In this document: positions 18,084 to 26,548 of the stretch, in pieces
Numbering within the stretch: position 1 is the first letter of the stretch
How the letters are laid out: each line of letters begins with the position of its first letter
Source of the DNA: an uncultured Glaciecola sp.
Lineage (GTDB): Bacteria > Pseudomonadota > Gammaproteobacteria > Enterobacterales > Alteromonadaceae
Assembly (NCBI RefSeq): GCF_937770335.1
Contig: NZ_CALJHY010000002.1
Location: 62,001 to 126,000 of the forward strand
Direction: 5' to 3'
Length of the DNA: 64,000 bases
Made by a program: the position numbers and the translations under genes
Notes under the pieces: model-generated
Database searches by the model: none
What the model saw: only the letters and a program-made list of their open reading frames with translations
What the model was told of the DNA's origin: nothing

Positions 18084-19124
18084 ATGGTTATGAGTAAGAC
18101 TAATGACGGCAACAACAGCGTTGACATAAGCGCAAATGAAACGGACGGTAGTGCAGGGCGTCACCGTATGTCTTATCGCGATGTAGCCATGCACAAGGTC
18201 ATGCTTCAGGATCTTGTTCGTACCGAGGCGTACGAAAAAGCCATAAATGCAGTAGTCAAACCAGAACATAGCGTCCTCGATTTTGGATGCGGTAGCGGTG
18301 TATTGTCCATGTTTGCTGCGCGCGCTAAAGCAGGTAAAGTGATTGCAGTCGATCGTTCGCCTTTTATCAAGAACGCACAAGAAATTGCTCTCGTTAACGG
18401 CTTTGAGAATATTGATTTTTATCATGATGATCATGAGTCGCTTCAGTTAGACGAAAAAGTGGATGTTATTGTGTCGGAGTGGATGGGGCACTGCCTGTTT
18501 TACGAGGCTATGTTGGAGCCGCTGTTGACAGTCAGGGATCGCTATCTGGCTAAGGGAGGAACAATGATCCCCGCTCAACTGAGCCTGCACGTGGGACTGG
18601 TTGTTGATGAAGATGTATTGGAGGATTTGTGTTTTTTACAAGAGCTTCCTTACGGTCTTGATTTTTCTCCCATAGCGCACGTACCATTTCAGCAATCTGA
18701 TTTGGTCGCACTTAGCCCTGATAGTTTGTTGGATAGTGTCGCTGATTTAGGTGAGCTAGACATGCTTACTATTACTAAAACAGAGACACCAAGAGTATTT
18801 ACGGCAAAGCTAATACCCAGCGAAAAAACCGACATATTTGCTCTGTGTGGCTGGTTCAGTGCGCAGCTTAGCCCCGGTGTCCAATTTGGCACTGGCCCAA
18901 ACGATATACCTACGCATTGGGATCAAATCTTGTTCCCTTTACCTCAACCCTTCAGTGTTGATCCCGCTCGTGAGTTGACCATTACCTTATCACCTCAGAC
19001 AGAACAAGTAGGGAAAGAACAATTCTGGTGTTGGTCTATTTCAGACAGCGAGAACAGTCTAACGGTTAACGAACAGCAACTGCAGCAACAAGCCATTGTT
19101 GATGTGGCACAGGGTAAATTGTAG
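18084..19124 (+). CDS. Protein arginine methyltransferase (PRMT) homologue
   Basis: SAM-dependent methyltransferase with the full set of PRMT-specific motifs, not just the general fold. These are the N-terminal helix YRDVAMHKVMLQDLVRT (31-47), SAM loop VLDFGCGSGVLS (64-75), the acidic end AVD at 88-90, the double-E loop SEWMGHCLFYEAML with Glu132 and Glu141, and the THW loop at 277-279. In eukaryotic PRMTs the two glutamates hold the substrate guanidinium. The C-terminal beta-barrel is present, giving 346 residues as in PRMT1. Start 18084 or 18090. It is most likely an arginine methyltransferase, but the substrate protein is unknown. Confidence 0.85.
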   Translation: MVMSKTNDGNNSVDISANETDGSAGRHRMSYRDVAMHKVMLQDLVRTEAYEKAINAVVKPEHSVLDFGCGSGVLSMFAARAKAGKVIAVDRSPFIKNAQEIALVNGFENIDFYHDDHESLQLDEKVDVIVSEWMGHCLFYEAMLEPLLTVRDRYLAKGGTMIPAQLSLHVGLVVDEDVLEDLCFLQELPYGLDFSPIAHVPFQQSDLVALSPDSLLDSVADLGELDMLTITKTETPRVFTAKLIPSEKTDIFALCGWFSAQLSPGVQFGTGPNDIPTHWDQILFPLPQPFSVDPARELTITLSPQTEQVGKEQFWCWSISDSENSLTVNEQQLQQQAIVDVAQGKL

Positions 19125-19139
19125 ATTAGCACCCGACAT

Positions 19140-19310
19140 TGATGGTGCCGCGCAATTGCAATCGGAATGATGGGCGACATCTTGCCTATCGTCCCCTTAA
19201 TTAATAAATTGGATATTCCTACCGTTATTGTCCCGCTGGTGGTAGAGATGGATCACAATCAACACAGCCCAAGTGAAAATATTAGAGTTTTCAATTTAAA
19301 GCGGAGATAA
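19140..19310 (+). pseudogene. Peptidase M20-family C-terminal remnant
   Basis: Between the PRMT gene and the threonine aldolase gene one frame reads GDILPIVPLINKLDIPTVIV, then a stretch containing DHNQHSPSENIRVFNL, ending in TAA at 19308. This is the C-terminal catalytic segment of M20 zinc peptidases, where the (N/D)NQH(S/A)xxEN motif supplies the last metal ligand. The frame is closed by TGA at about 19138, so everything upstream of the last 57 codons is gone. It is a fragment left by deletion and cannot be functional. Confidence 0.65.
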
Positions 19311-19400
19311 GCATTTCATTGTCTATTTTACATTCCCATTTTTAAGACCATAAATATTTTTTCTACTTTGTTTGTAGCGCACTTAAGGCAGTAAAAATCG

Positions 19401-20432
19401 CTACCTAAGCAGTAAAGTAAAATATTCGACTATTTCTTCATCACTTATTGCCTGATGATCTGCACCAACCTGTATTTCAATCATGTGTTTATGTGTAGTA
19501 GGAAATGTTGAAAATTGACTAAAAAGTTGCAGATCCATTTTTTGATTCAGGTGCTTGGCTTTCTTAGCAAGTTCGCCAAGATCACCTTCGAGGAAAACAA
19601 GAAAGCCATTTGTTTGCGGGGCGTTAACCTCTAATTGAGGAAAGCGGGTGAGCAGCCTGGCAACTTGTGTTGCGCGAGTCAGAAATTCAGGTATCTGTTT
19701 GAGGCGGTTATCTAAACCGTCTAAAGCGCCGATGACCATAGGAAATGACGTAAAAGCATTACCACCTAATCGACTCCGCCACACTTTACATGCGTCTATA
19801 AAGTCAGTCTCACCGGCTAAAATAGCCCCGCCCATCGCGCCAAGTCCTTTGTACATAGACACATACACTGAATCAAATAATTCACTAATATCTGCTACCG
19901 ATTTTTGATAAGCACAAGCTGATTCCCATAAGCGAGCGCCATCCATGTGAAAATGAACTTGCTCAGACTTACACCAATAACTCATTGTTTCTAATTGCTT
20001 CCATGGAGTTAGTTTAAAACCCGCACGACGAATTGGTAGCTCAATAGAAACAGTCGCAAATTTTTCTTCTATTGCTTGAATATCGTTGATATCAAAAGGA
20101 CTATCGCAAGCCCCGATAGGAATACCATTTAATCCCATGAGAGTTTGATAAGCGTCATATTCATCTACAACCATGTGCGACATAGAATGCAGCACAACAT
20201 TGGTATCGTTGCGCTGCTCGGCGGATACTTTCAGAGCGCACAGTTGAGCAATTGTGCCTTTTGGGAAAAACAAACTTGCTGGTTTGTTTAGAAGTGTAGC
20301 AACTCGCTTTTCAAGCTCGACGACTCTGCCTTGCTGGTTGTAAATATCGATCGGGCCATCAATATAATTAGATGTTTGTAATCGAGTCAACCACTCTTTT
20401 TGTGAGTAGATTGGCATACCAAGTCTTCTCAT
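19401..20432 (-). CDS. Low-specificity threonine aldolase / beta-eliminating lyase-like PLP enzyme
   Basis: PLP enzyme of the threonine aldolase family (glycine and acetaldehyde from threonine, in the standard reaction). Visible marks are PASLFFPKGT near the start, HMDGARLWE with the PLP aspartate, and the Schiff-base lysine in VSMYKGLGAMGG. The start is ATG 20432, preceded by AGGAG at five bases; an upstream TTG (20477) is open but has no site. At 343 residues it is full length. It stands alone on the minus strand. Confidence 0.82.
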   Translation of the reverse strand: MRRLGMPIYSQKEWLTRLQTSNYIDGPIDIYNQQGRVVELEKRVATLLNKPASLFFPKGTIAQLCALKVSAEQRNDTNVVLHSMSHMVVDEYDAYQTLMGLNGIPIGACDSPFDINDIQAIEEKFATVSIELPIRRAGFKLTPWKQLETMSYWCKSEQVHFHMDGARLWESACAYQKSVADISELFDSVYVSMYKGLGAMGGAILAGETDFIDACKVWRSRLGGNAFTSFPMVIGALDGLDNRLKQIPEFLTRATQVARLLTRFPQLEVNAPQTNGFLVFLEGDLGELAKKAKHLNQKMDLQLFSQFSTFPTTHKHMIEIQVGADHQAISDEEIVEYFTLLLR

Positions 20433-20700
20433 TTCTTCTCCTAATGAGCATATAATTAACAGCAGTCTTTTGTTCAAAAATAATGTGAATGCCTTTGGTA
20501 TTCACATCACATTATCTCTCTTTACGAATATAAAGTCGTCGCCGTTTTAGTAGGCTAAAATGATCATGCCACTACAAACAAACCCTGCTTGAAATAGTTA
20601 AGTATAAAAATGTATCAGAAAAGCGCATACATAAGATAATAGTTTCAGGCTATAATTGAAAACAGAGCAATATCAGCATTGATAGATTGAGAACGTATAT

Positions 20701-20868
20701 ATGAACCGTCGTAAAAAAAGTAATCAGATTTTAAAAGCACGTGCTAAAAAGGCAAATCTTAAATTGGCTGGCAACAGTAAGTCCAAGTACATTAGCAAAG
20801 TCGATAGAGAAATATTAGTCATTGAATCCACTGAAGACACAAATTCCGTGTCTGAGACATTATCCTAA
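20701..20868 (+). CDS. DUF2986 small basic protein
   Basis: A 55-residue protein starting MNRRKKSNQILKARAKKANL and containing SKSKYISKVDREIL, the pattern of the DUF2986 family found in Vibrio, Shewanella and Alteromonas relatives. The N-terminal half is strongly basic and the last 15 residues are acidic. The function is unknown; ribosome or nucleic-acid association can only be guessed from the charge. Confidence 0.8.
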   Translation: MNRRKKSNQILKARAKKANLKLAGNSKSKYISKVDREILVIESTEDTNSVSETLS

Positions 20869-21055
20869 GACCTAATTTCTATAGCGCTCCGGCTATAGAT
20901 TAGTATATTTTATCGTCAAATTATAATGACTTGTGTCGTAACTGCTTAACCTCTTTTTTATTTAATTTTGACCTGTGTCAAACACCCAACACAAGTTTCA
21001 GTAGAATATCGCCTAACTTCTATGGTTTAACTGTTTATTAATTAGAGTAAACAAC

Positions 21056-21359
21056 ATGTTTAGTTTGCGCATTTGGGTATTGTTATTGCTTCTTTGTGTT
21101 TCTCGCTTTGGCGCAGCAGGCTCAGGCCGAACGGACGCGTCGTGCAAAAGTTATTCATGCGCTAGGAGAAAATGAGGTATCAGAACAATTACTTCTGGCT
21201 GCAAACACCTTAGCAAAACAACCCCAAGCACTGCAATTAAGGTATTTACAAACACTGACCGAAATTGCAGGAGATAAAAGTAACACTGTTATTTTTCCCA
21301 TTCCGATGGATTTCATGCAGGGTCTAAAACAGATACTCGAGAATAAGGTAGTTAAGTAG
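21056..21359 (+). pseudogene. Slipin / SPFH-domain protein remnant with internal deletion
   Basis: The last 80 codons (QQAQAERTRRAKVIHALGEN, then LRYLQTLTEIAGDKSNTVIF) are the C-terminal part of a slipin-type SPFH/band-7 membrane protein. Just upstream, ATG 21056 opens a different frame with MFSLRIWVLLLLLCVSR, which looks like the membrane anchor at the N-terminus of such a protein. The roughly 150 codons of the SPFH domain in between are missing and the two ends are out of frame. This is an internally deleted gene. Confidence 0.65.
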
Positions 21360-21575
21360 GCTACGACTTTAGACTAAAAATTATTGTCATCGCGACAGCT
21401 CGATAGCTTTGAGAGGCCTACTAAAAGGGAGGACAATACATTACACGTCCTTCAGGCTTCGCCCCTCGAACTTGGGAACAAGTTGACAGAGACACTTTAT
21501 TCCCTTAAATTCTTTCACCGACGAGCTAGGGAACGCTCGCCGTCAGCAACATCTCCGCACACTACTCATATATAA

Positions 21576-21628
21576 GCTGTTCTCTGATAATTTCTTTTTA
21601 TAAAAGAAATTAATTATCAGAGAACAGC
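21576..21628. promoter_or_regulatory. 23-bp imperfect hairpin in the TonB receptor leader
   Basis: 15 bp (21576-21590 with 21614-21628) plus 8 bp (21591-21598 with 21602-21609) pair perfectly, with a four-base bulge and a three-base loop. It ends 30 bases before the receptor start codon and is not followed by a T-run, so it is more likely a leader RNA structure than a terminator. The rest of the gap from 21360 holds nothing I can name. Confidence 0.7.
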
Positions 21629-21658
21629 AGAAGAAACACTACTACTAGGAACGAGAAC

Positions 21659-24028
21659 ATGAAAACCCAAAAGACGCTTATAGCTACCGCTATAACATTA
21701 GTATTTTCAGGCATATCGATTGCTGGACATGTTATGGCACAAGAAGCAGCAGAACAAAAAGTTAATGTTGAAAAAATCGCGGTGCTCGGTACACGTGGTG
21801 CACCTAGAACTGTAACTGATTCACCAGTGGCAATTGATGTGTTCTCGGGTGAGGAATTTACCGCAAATGGTAACACTGCAGATATAACTGATAATCTTAA
21901 ATCATTGGTGCCATCCTTCACGGCAACTCCTGCTACAGGTGACGGCAGCGCATTTATCCGTCCTACTTCATTACGTGGTATGGCACCTGACCAAACACTT
22001 GTTTTAGTTAATGGTAAACGTCGTCACCGCTCGTCTTTGGTCCAGTTTTTTGCACCCGCAGCCGGAAATGGTGCGCATGGCGTAGATATTGGAATGATCC
22101 CAAGTATTGCGCTTAAGAGTGTTGAAGTGCTGCGCGATGGTGCTGCTGCGCAATATGGTTCTGATGCTATTGCCGGCGTAATGAATTTCCAGCTTAAAGA
22201 TGCTAGCGAAGGCGGCAGCGTTGTTGGCCAATATGGTGAATTTTTCGAAGGTGAGCAAAGTTGGATAGTAGGAGCTAATGCTGGTTTTGCATTAGGTACT
22301 GAAGGTTTTTTCAATATCAGCTTTGAAACTAATGATAATGACGCGCTTTCTCGCGGTATTCAGCGAGCTGATGGACAACAACTAATTGATGATGGTGTGC
22401 AAGGTGTCGGTTCTGACTCTCCTTTTGGCGATGAACCTTTCGTCCAATCTTGGGGCCGTCCTGAAACTAGTGGTACACGCATGGCTTTCAACTCTGGATA
22501 TGCAGTAGGCGATTTGGGTGAGCTATATATGCACGGCGGTTATGCTGACACTGATGGTCGTTATCGCTTTTTCTACCGTAATCCTGGCCATAGTACGTTA
22601 ACTAACGTGGACACACTTCCTGCGGGCTATACTCCTTTCCTTGATGGCGCACAGAAAGACACAAGTGTTGTTGCAGGCTTGAAAGGTGAGACTAGTTCTG
22701 ATCTGACTTATGACTTAAGTGTTGGTTTTGGTAAAAATGAATTAGCCTACTATTTGAATAATACAGTGAATACTGGTCTTGTAGAGAACGGTCAACCAGG
22801 TCAACGTGATTTTGACATGGGTGGTTATGAGCAAGAAGAATTAAACTTCAATGCAGACTTCTCTATGCCTTTAGCTGACGATGTTTTCCTTGGTTTTGGT
22901 GCCGAATGGCGCGAAGAAACATTCAGTACTGTAGCGGGTGAAGCTGCGGCTTTAGTTGGCGCAGGTCCAAGTGGTATGACTGCTGTGACACCAGCGGATG
23001 CTGGCGAATTTAGTCGCGATAACATTGGCTTATATGTCGATGTAGAATACGACATATCAGACGATTTATTGTTACAGGGTGCTCTTAGATATGAAGACTT
23101 CTCAGATTTTGGCGGTACAGTAAACGGTAAAATAGCAAGTCGCTATAACATTACTGACGATTTTGTCATTCGCGGCGCTGTATCTACAGGTTTTCATGCA
23201 CCAACTCCGGGCCAAGCAAATGTAACGACGATTATTACTACCTTTGATGGTTCAACTGGCGCGCAGGTTGAGGAAGGCTTAGTTAGAACTGATAATCCTC
23301 AAGCTATCGCAAATGGTGCAAAAGAACTGAAAGAAGAAGAATCAGTTAGTCTTAGTTTAGGATTTACATACAGCGGTTTTGAAAACGGTAACCTGGCGGT
23401 TGATTTATATAAAACTGATGTGGATGACCGTATTTATCGTACAGGTGATATATCAGTGTCTTCAGGTGGTACCGTATCATTCTTTACCAATGCACTAGAT
23501 GTAGAACATCAAGGTCTTGATATAGTCTACACAACGTCAATGGATTGGAGTAATGCTGCTCAGAGCAAGTTTACATTCGCCTATAACTACAACAAAATTG
23601 ACGTGGTAGGCCAAGCAGATGTGAATGGCATTCAACCAGTTAGTGATAGTTCAGTAGAAGATATTGAAAATAACTATCCTGAAAATCGTTTCGTTGCAAC
23701 GGCTGTTACCGATTTTGGTGAAAATTATCAGCTTATGTTACGAGCTAATTTTTATGGTGAGCACTATGATGAGCGCGGAACAATCAATGATCCGTCATCT
23801 CCATCAGCGCTAGTCGGTTCGGTTATGTTCTTTGATATGGAGTTTAATTACTTCGCATCAGAAGACGTTACGCTGACAGCAGGTGTATCCAATATCTTTG
23901 ACGAGTACGTTGATGAAATTGGAGAACCGAATGCTAACCGTTTGAGTGTTGGTCTACAATACCCACGCAGAACTCCAGCAAACTACGAAGGTGGTTCTTG
24001 GTATTTGAGAGCTAAATACCAGTTCTAA
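21659..24028 (+). CDS. TonB-dependent outer-membrane receptor
   Basis: Energy-coupled outer-membrane importer. There is a signal peptide (cleavage near HVMAQEA), a plug domain (about 55-185, including TLVLVNGKRRHRSS and DIGMIPSIALKSVEVLRDGA with AAQYGSDAIAG), and a long barrel ending WYLRAKYQF with the C-terminal aromatic residue recognised by the BAM complex. 789 residues is typical. AGGA lies eight bases before the ATG. It is followed by a convergent LysR gene and an aminotransferase, which hints at an amino-acid or peptide-like substrate, but the ligand is not deducible. Confidence 0.93.
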   Translation: MKTQKTLIATAITLVFSGISIAGHVMAQEAAEQKVNVEKIAVLGTRGAPRTVTDSPVAIDVFSGEEFTANGNTADITDNLKSLVPSFTATPATGDGSAFIRPTSLRGMAPDQTLVLVNGKRRHRSSLVQFFAPAAGNGAHGVDIGMIPSIALKSVEVLRDGAAAQYGSDAIAGVMNFQLKDASEGGSVVGQYGEFFEGEQSWIVGANAGFALGTEGFFNISFETNDNDALSRGIQRADGQQLIDDGVQGVGSDSPFGDEPFVQSWGRPETSGTRMAFNSGYAVGDLGELYMHGGYADTDGRYRFFYRNPGHSTLTNVDTLPAGYTPFLDGAQKDTSVVAGLKGETSSDLTYDLSVGFGKNELAYYLNNTVNTGLVENGQPGQRDFDMGGYEQEELNFNADFSMPLADDVFLGFGAEWREETFSTVAGEAAALVGAGPSGMTAVTPADAGEFSRDNIGLYVDVEYDISDDLLLQGALRYEDFSDFGGTVNGKIASRYNITDDFVIRGAVSTGFHAPTPGQANVTTIITTFDGSTGAQVEEGLVRTDNPQAIANGAKELKEEESVSLSLGFTYSGFENGNLAVDLYKTDVDDRIYRTGDISVSSGGTVSFFTNALDVEHQGLDIVYTTSMDWSNAAQSKFTFAYNYNKIDVVGQADVNGIQPVSDSSVEDIENNYPENRFVATAVTDFGENYQLMLRANFYGEHYDERGTINDPSSPSALVGSVMFFDMEFNYFASEDVTLTAGVSNIFDEYVDEIGEPNANRLSVGLQYPRRTPANYEGGSWYLRAKYQF

Positions 24029-24041
24029 TCTTTTAAAGAAT

Positions 24042-24072
24042 AACCTCTGGTCAGGACTCTGGCCAGCAGGTT
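24042..24072. terminator. Hairpin between convergent receptor and LysR genes
   Basis: AACCT-CTGGTCAG and CTGGCCAG-C-AGGTT form a 13-bp stem with one G-T pair and one bulged base, loop GACT. It lies between two converging genes and may end both transcripts, although neither side has a proper T-run. Confidence 0.45.
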
Positions 24073-24977
24073 CAGGTTTCTAGATGTTTCAATTTACCTG
24101 CTCGTTGAAGTTTTTTTGCTACTTTTACAAACGCCTGAGCGGCAGGGGATAAGTGATGTATATTTTGAACCGCTAAACTGATCTCCCTTTTTACGATAGG
24201 GATCAAGGGTTTTACTACGTAAGACCCTACTTTTCCTTGATTTCCAATTGGTATTGAAAGCTCTGCTGTAACTGAAACTCCTACACCAGACGATACCATC
24301 GACAACATGCTCATTATCTGAATATTATTATATTGAATATTTGGAAAAAAACTAGAACGTTTGAATAGTTCTAGCACCATTTTTCCGGTAGTCCCTTCCG
24401 TTAATATGAAGGGAAATTGACATAGGTCTTGTAACTCAACTGCAGACTTTGCCGCTAACGGATGTTCCTCAGATACCACCACAGCCAGCTTATCTGTTGT
24501 CAGATAAATATGATCTAACTCTTGCTCCGGCATAATAATACAGCCTAAATCCACCTTACGATTTGCGATCCACTCTTTTACCAAATGATCTTCGCCTTCT
24601 TCTACATAGACCTTTATATTCGGATGGATTCGTTGATATTCTCGCAAAATAGTAGGCAGTAAGCGCGTAGAAAAAGAAGGGCCAAACGAGCCTATTTTCA
24701 ATATACCTTGCTGCATATTTTTCGTTTCATTGGCGGTTTGTTTGATTGATTCAAACAATCCTAAAACAGAGTGGGCTTTCGCTAATATTTTTTCCCCAAA
24801 TTCAGTGGGTACGATTTCGGCTTTGCCGCGCATAAACAACGAAACACCTAATTCTTTTTCGGCTGATTTTATAGCATGTGATACTGCTGACTGGCTGATG
24901 CCAAGTAATAGCGCCGCGGTTGTGAAACTCTTAGCTTGTGCAACAGTTACAAATGCCTGAAGTTGTGCTGATGTCAT
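24072..24977 (-). CDS. LysR-family transcriptional regulator
   Basis: DNA-binding regulator with the standard N-terminal winged helix (AQLQAFVTVAQAKSFTTAAL, then LGISQSAVSHAIKSAEKELG) and a periplasmic-binding-like effector domain from about residue 90. 301 residues, full length. It is divergent from the aminotransferase gene with 79 bases between the starts, the classic arrangement in which the LysR protein controls its neighbour. A dyad ATAAT-N5-ATTAT at the edge of its own start codon is a candidate binding site. The inducer is unknown. Confidence 0.93.
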   Translation of the reverse strand: MTSAQLQAFVTVAQAKSFTTAALLLGISQSAVSHAIKSAEKELGVSLFMRGKAEIVPTEFGEKILAKAHSVLGLFESIKQTANETKNMQQGILKIGSFGPSFSTRLLPTILREYQRIHPNIKVYVEEGEDHLVKEWIANRKVDLGCIIMPEQELDHIYLTTDKLAVVVSEEHPLAAKSAVELQDLCQFPFILTEGTTGKMVLELFKRSSFFPNIQYNNIQIMSMLSMVSSGVGVSVTAELSIPIGNQGKVGSYVVKPLIPIVKREISLAVQNIHHLSPAAQAFVKVAKKLQRAGKLKHLET

Positions 24978-24979
24978 GA

Positions 24980-24994
24980 ATAATCGCTCATTAT
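24980..24994. promoter_or_regulatory. Candidate LysR-type operator
   Basis: ATAATCGCTCATTAT, a T-N11-A dyad with perfect 5-bp arms, sits in the LysR/aminotransferase intergenic space two bases before the LysR start. It fits the loose LTTR consensus and the expected autoregulatory position. Confidence 0.4.
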
Positions 24995-25056
24995 ACTATG
25001 TCAGTAAAGTTGAATTATAAATAATAAGGTTAAATAAAAACAGGAATATCTTACTT

Positions 25057-26325
25057 ATGTATCGTCAAATCACTCCATCGAGTACTTTATTATTAAATGA
25101 ACAATCGGCAGCTATTGAAAAAAATGGCAAACAGGTATTTCGGTTTGGTTTTGGCCAATCACCATTTCCGATTTCGCCGGTGCTGAAACAGGCTCTAATA
25201 GAGAATGCGGACCGCAAAGAATACACTCAGGTACAGGGTTTGGAAGCCTTGCGAAATCAAGTGGCTGAATATCACTCAGCCTTTGAAAAACGTCCTATTA
25301 GTGCCGATCAAGTTTTCATCGCGCCGGGTTCAAAAGCATTACTGTATACCATTATGTGTGCTTATACGGATGCAGCTGTATTAATTCCTGCACCTGCTTG
25401 GGTATCTTATGAGCCACAGGCCAAATTATTGGGTCATGCTACCTTTATGATGCAAACTAGCTTTGATAAACGTTATAGGATAACGCCTGACATTCTCGAA
25501 AAAACCTTAAGTGAGGCGGCGAAAAATTATAAAAGCTTACTTGTTTTCTTAAACAGTCCAGGCAATCCAGATGGCTTATGTTATTCAGATCATGAACTTA
25601 GAGCATTGACTGCGGTGTTAAGTCGGTTTGGGGCGAAAGTCATATCAGATGAAATTTATGCTCCACTACAACACGATAATCAACACGTTAGTATTGCAAA
25701 ATACTACCCAGAAGGGACCTTTGTGACCTCAGGTTTATCTAAATGGGCGGGGGCAGGTGGATGGCGATTAGGTATTGCCATTTTGCCACAAAATTATGAT
25801 ACCCAATTAAAAGAGGCTATGCTTGGGATCGCATCAGAAACCTATTCTTGTGCGTCATCCCCTATACAATATGCAGCCATAACTGCCTACTCTGACAATG
25901 CAACAATGCATCAATATGTGAAAAACCAAAGAGTCATTCTAAAAGCCATTGGCGCGCATATTCATAAAGCGCTAGTTGTGGCAGGGTTGAATGCACATGC
26001 GCCCGAAGGAGGCTTTTATATGCTGCTTGATTTTACGCAGTATAGAGAGACGCTAAATAATATGGGAATTTACACTGATGCAGAAATTTGTAGTAAGGTT
26101 CTAGCGGATACGGGGGTTGCGCTGTTACCCGGGATAGCCTTTGGCTTAACACCACAGGCATTATGTGCTCGCCTTGCTTATGTCGATTTTGATGGTAAAC
26201 AAGCCCTTGATGACATCAACCAAGATGGCTGGTCAGAGGATTTGACCGCCAAGCATACCCAAAAAATGTCGACTGGCATTCAAAACTTAGGGAACTATCT
26301 TAAACAATTAGTGCATGCTAAATAA
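25057..26325 (+). CDS. Class I/II PLP-dependent aminotransferase
   Basis: Fold-type I aminotransferase. Visible are SRFGAKVISDEIYAPL with the cofactor Asp and Tyr, FLNSPGNPDG with the conserved Asn, and Lys229 in SGLSKWAGAGGWRLG as the Schiff-base lysine. At 422 residues it is slightly longer than aspartate-type enzymes because of a C-terminal tail. It probably answers to the divergent LysR regulator. The substrate amino acid cannot be told; the relatives include aspartate and aromatic aminotransferases. Confidence 0.9.
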   Translation: MYRQITPSSTLLLNEQSAAIEKNGKQVFRFGFGQSPFPISPVLKQALIENADRKEYTQVQGLEALRNQVAEYHSAFEKRPISADQVFIAPGSKALLYTIMCAYTDAAVLIPAPAWVSYEPQAKLLGHATFMMQTSFDKRYRITPDILEKTLSEAAKNYKSLLVFLNSPGNPDGLCYSDHELRALTAVLSRFGAKVISDEIYAPLQHDNQHVSIAKYYPEGTFVTSGLSKWAGAGGWRLGIAILPQNYDTQLKEAMLGIASETYSCASSPIQYAAITAYSDNATMHQYVKNQRVILKAIGAHIHKALVVAGLNAHAPEGGFYMLLDFTQYRETLNNMGIYTDAEICSKVLADTGVALLPGIAFGLTPQALCARLAYVDFDGKQALDDINQDGWSEDLTAKHTQKMSTGIQNLGNYLKQLVHAK

Positions 26326-26390
26326 TAAGCAGTGATAAGCAGTGATAAGCAGTGATAAGCAGTGATAAGCAGCAATTAGCAGTAATTAGG
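26324..26390. repeat. 10-bp tandem repeat, four perfect plus three degenerate copies
   Basis: AGTGATAAGC repeats exactly at 26331-26370, is preceded by a half-matching unit and followed by AGCAATTAGC and AGTAATTAGG. It begins one base upstream of the aminotransferase stop codon's end and stays outside the next gene. No spacers, so not CRISPR; most likely replication slippage. The rest of the gap to 26548 holds only the promoter region of the next gene. Confidence 0.9.
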
Positions 26391-26548
26391 GTAATTACTT
26401 AGTTATGCCCAGAAGCCGCTTTTTTATTCAAATATGTAACGATTTTTTGAATAGTAGAGCGCTTTTTAGTTAGCAGTTGCAATACAATTCATAGGCAATA
26501 CAATATCGCCCCGAGGCGTTGTAATACAAATAAATAAGAGGGAAGTAA

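Noticed and set aside
22004-22314. Overlapping minus-strand frames within the TonB receptor gene
   Set aside because: Shadow frames of a well-supported gene; no start signals or families.
26324-26390. Direct repeats that could suggest a CRISPR array
   Set aside because: The 10-bp units abut with no spacers and no cas genes are near. Simple tandem repeat.
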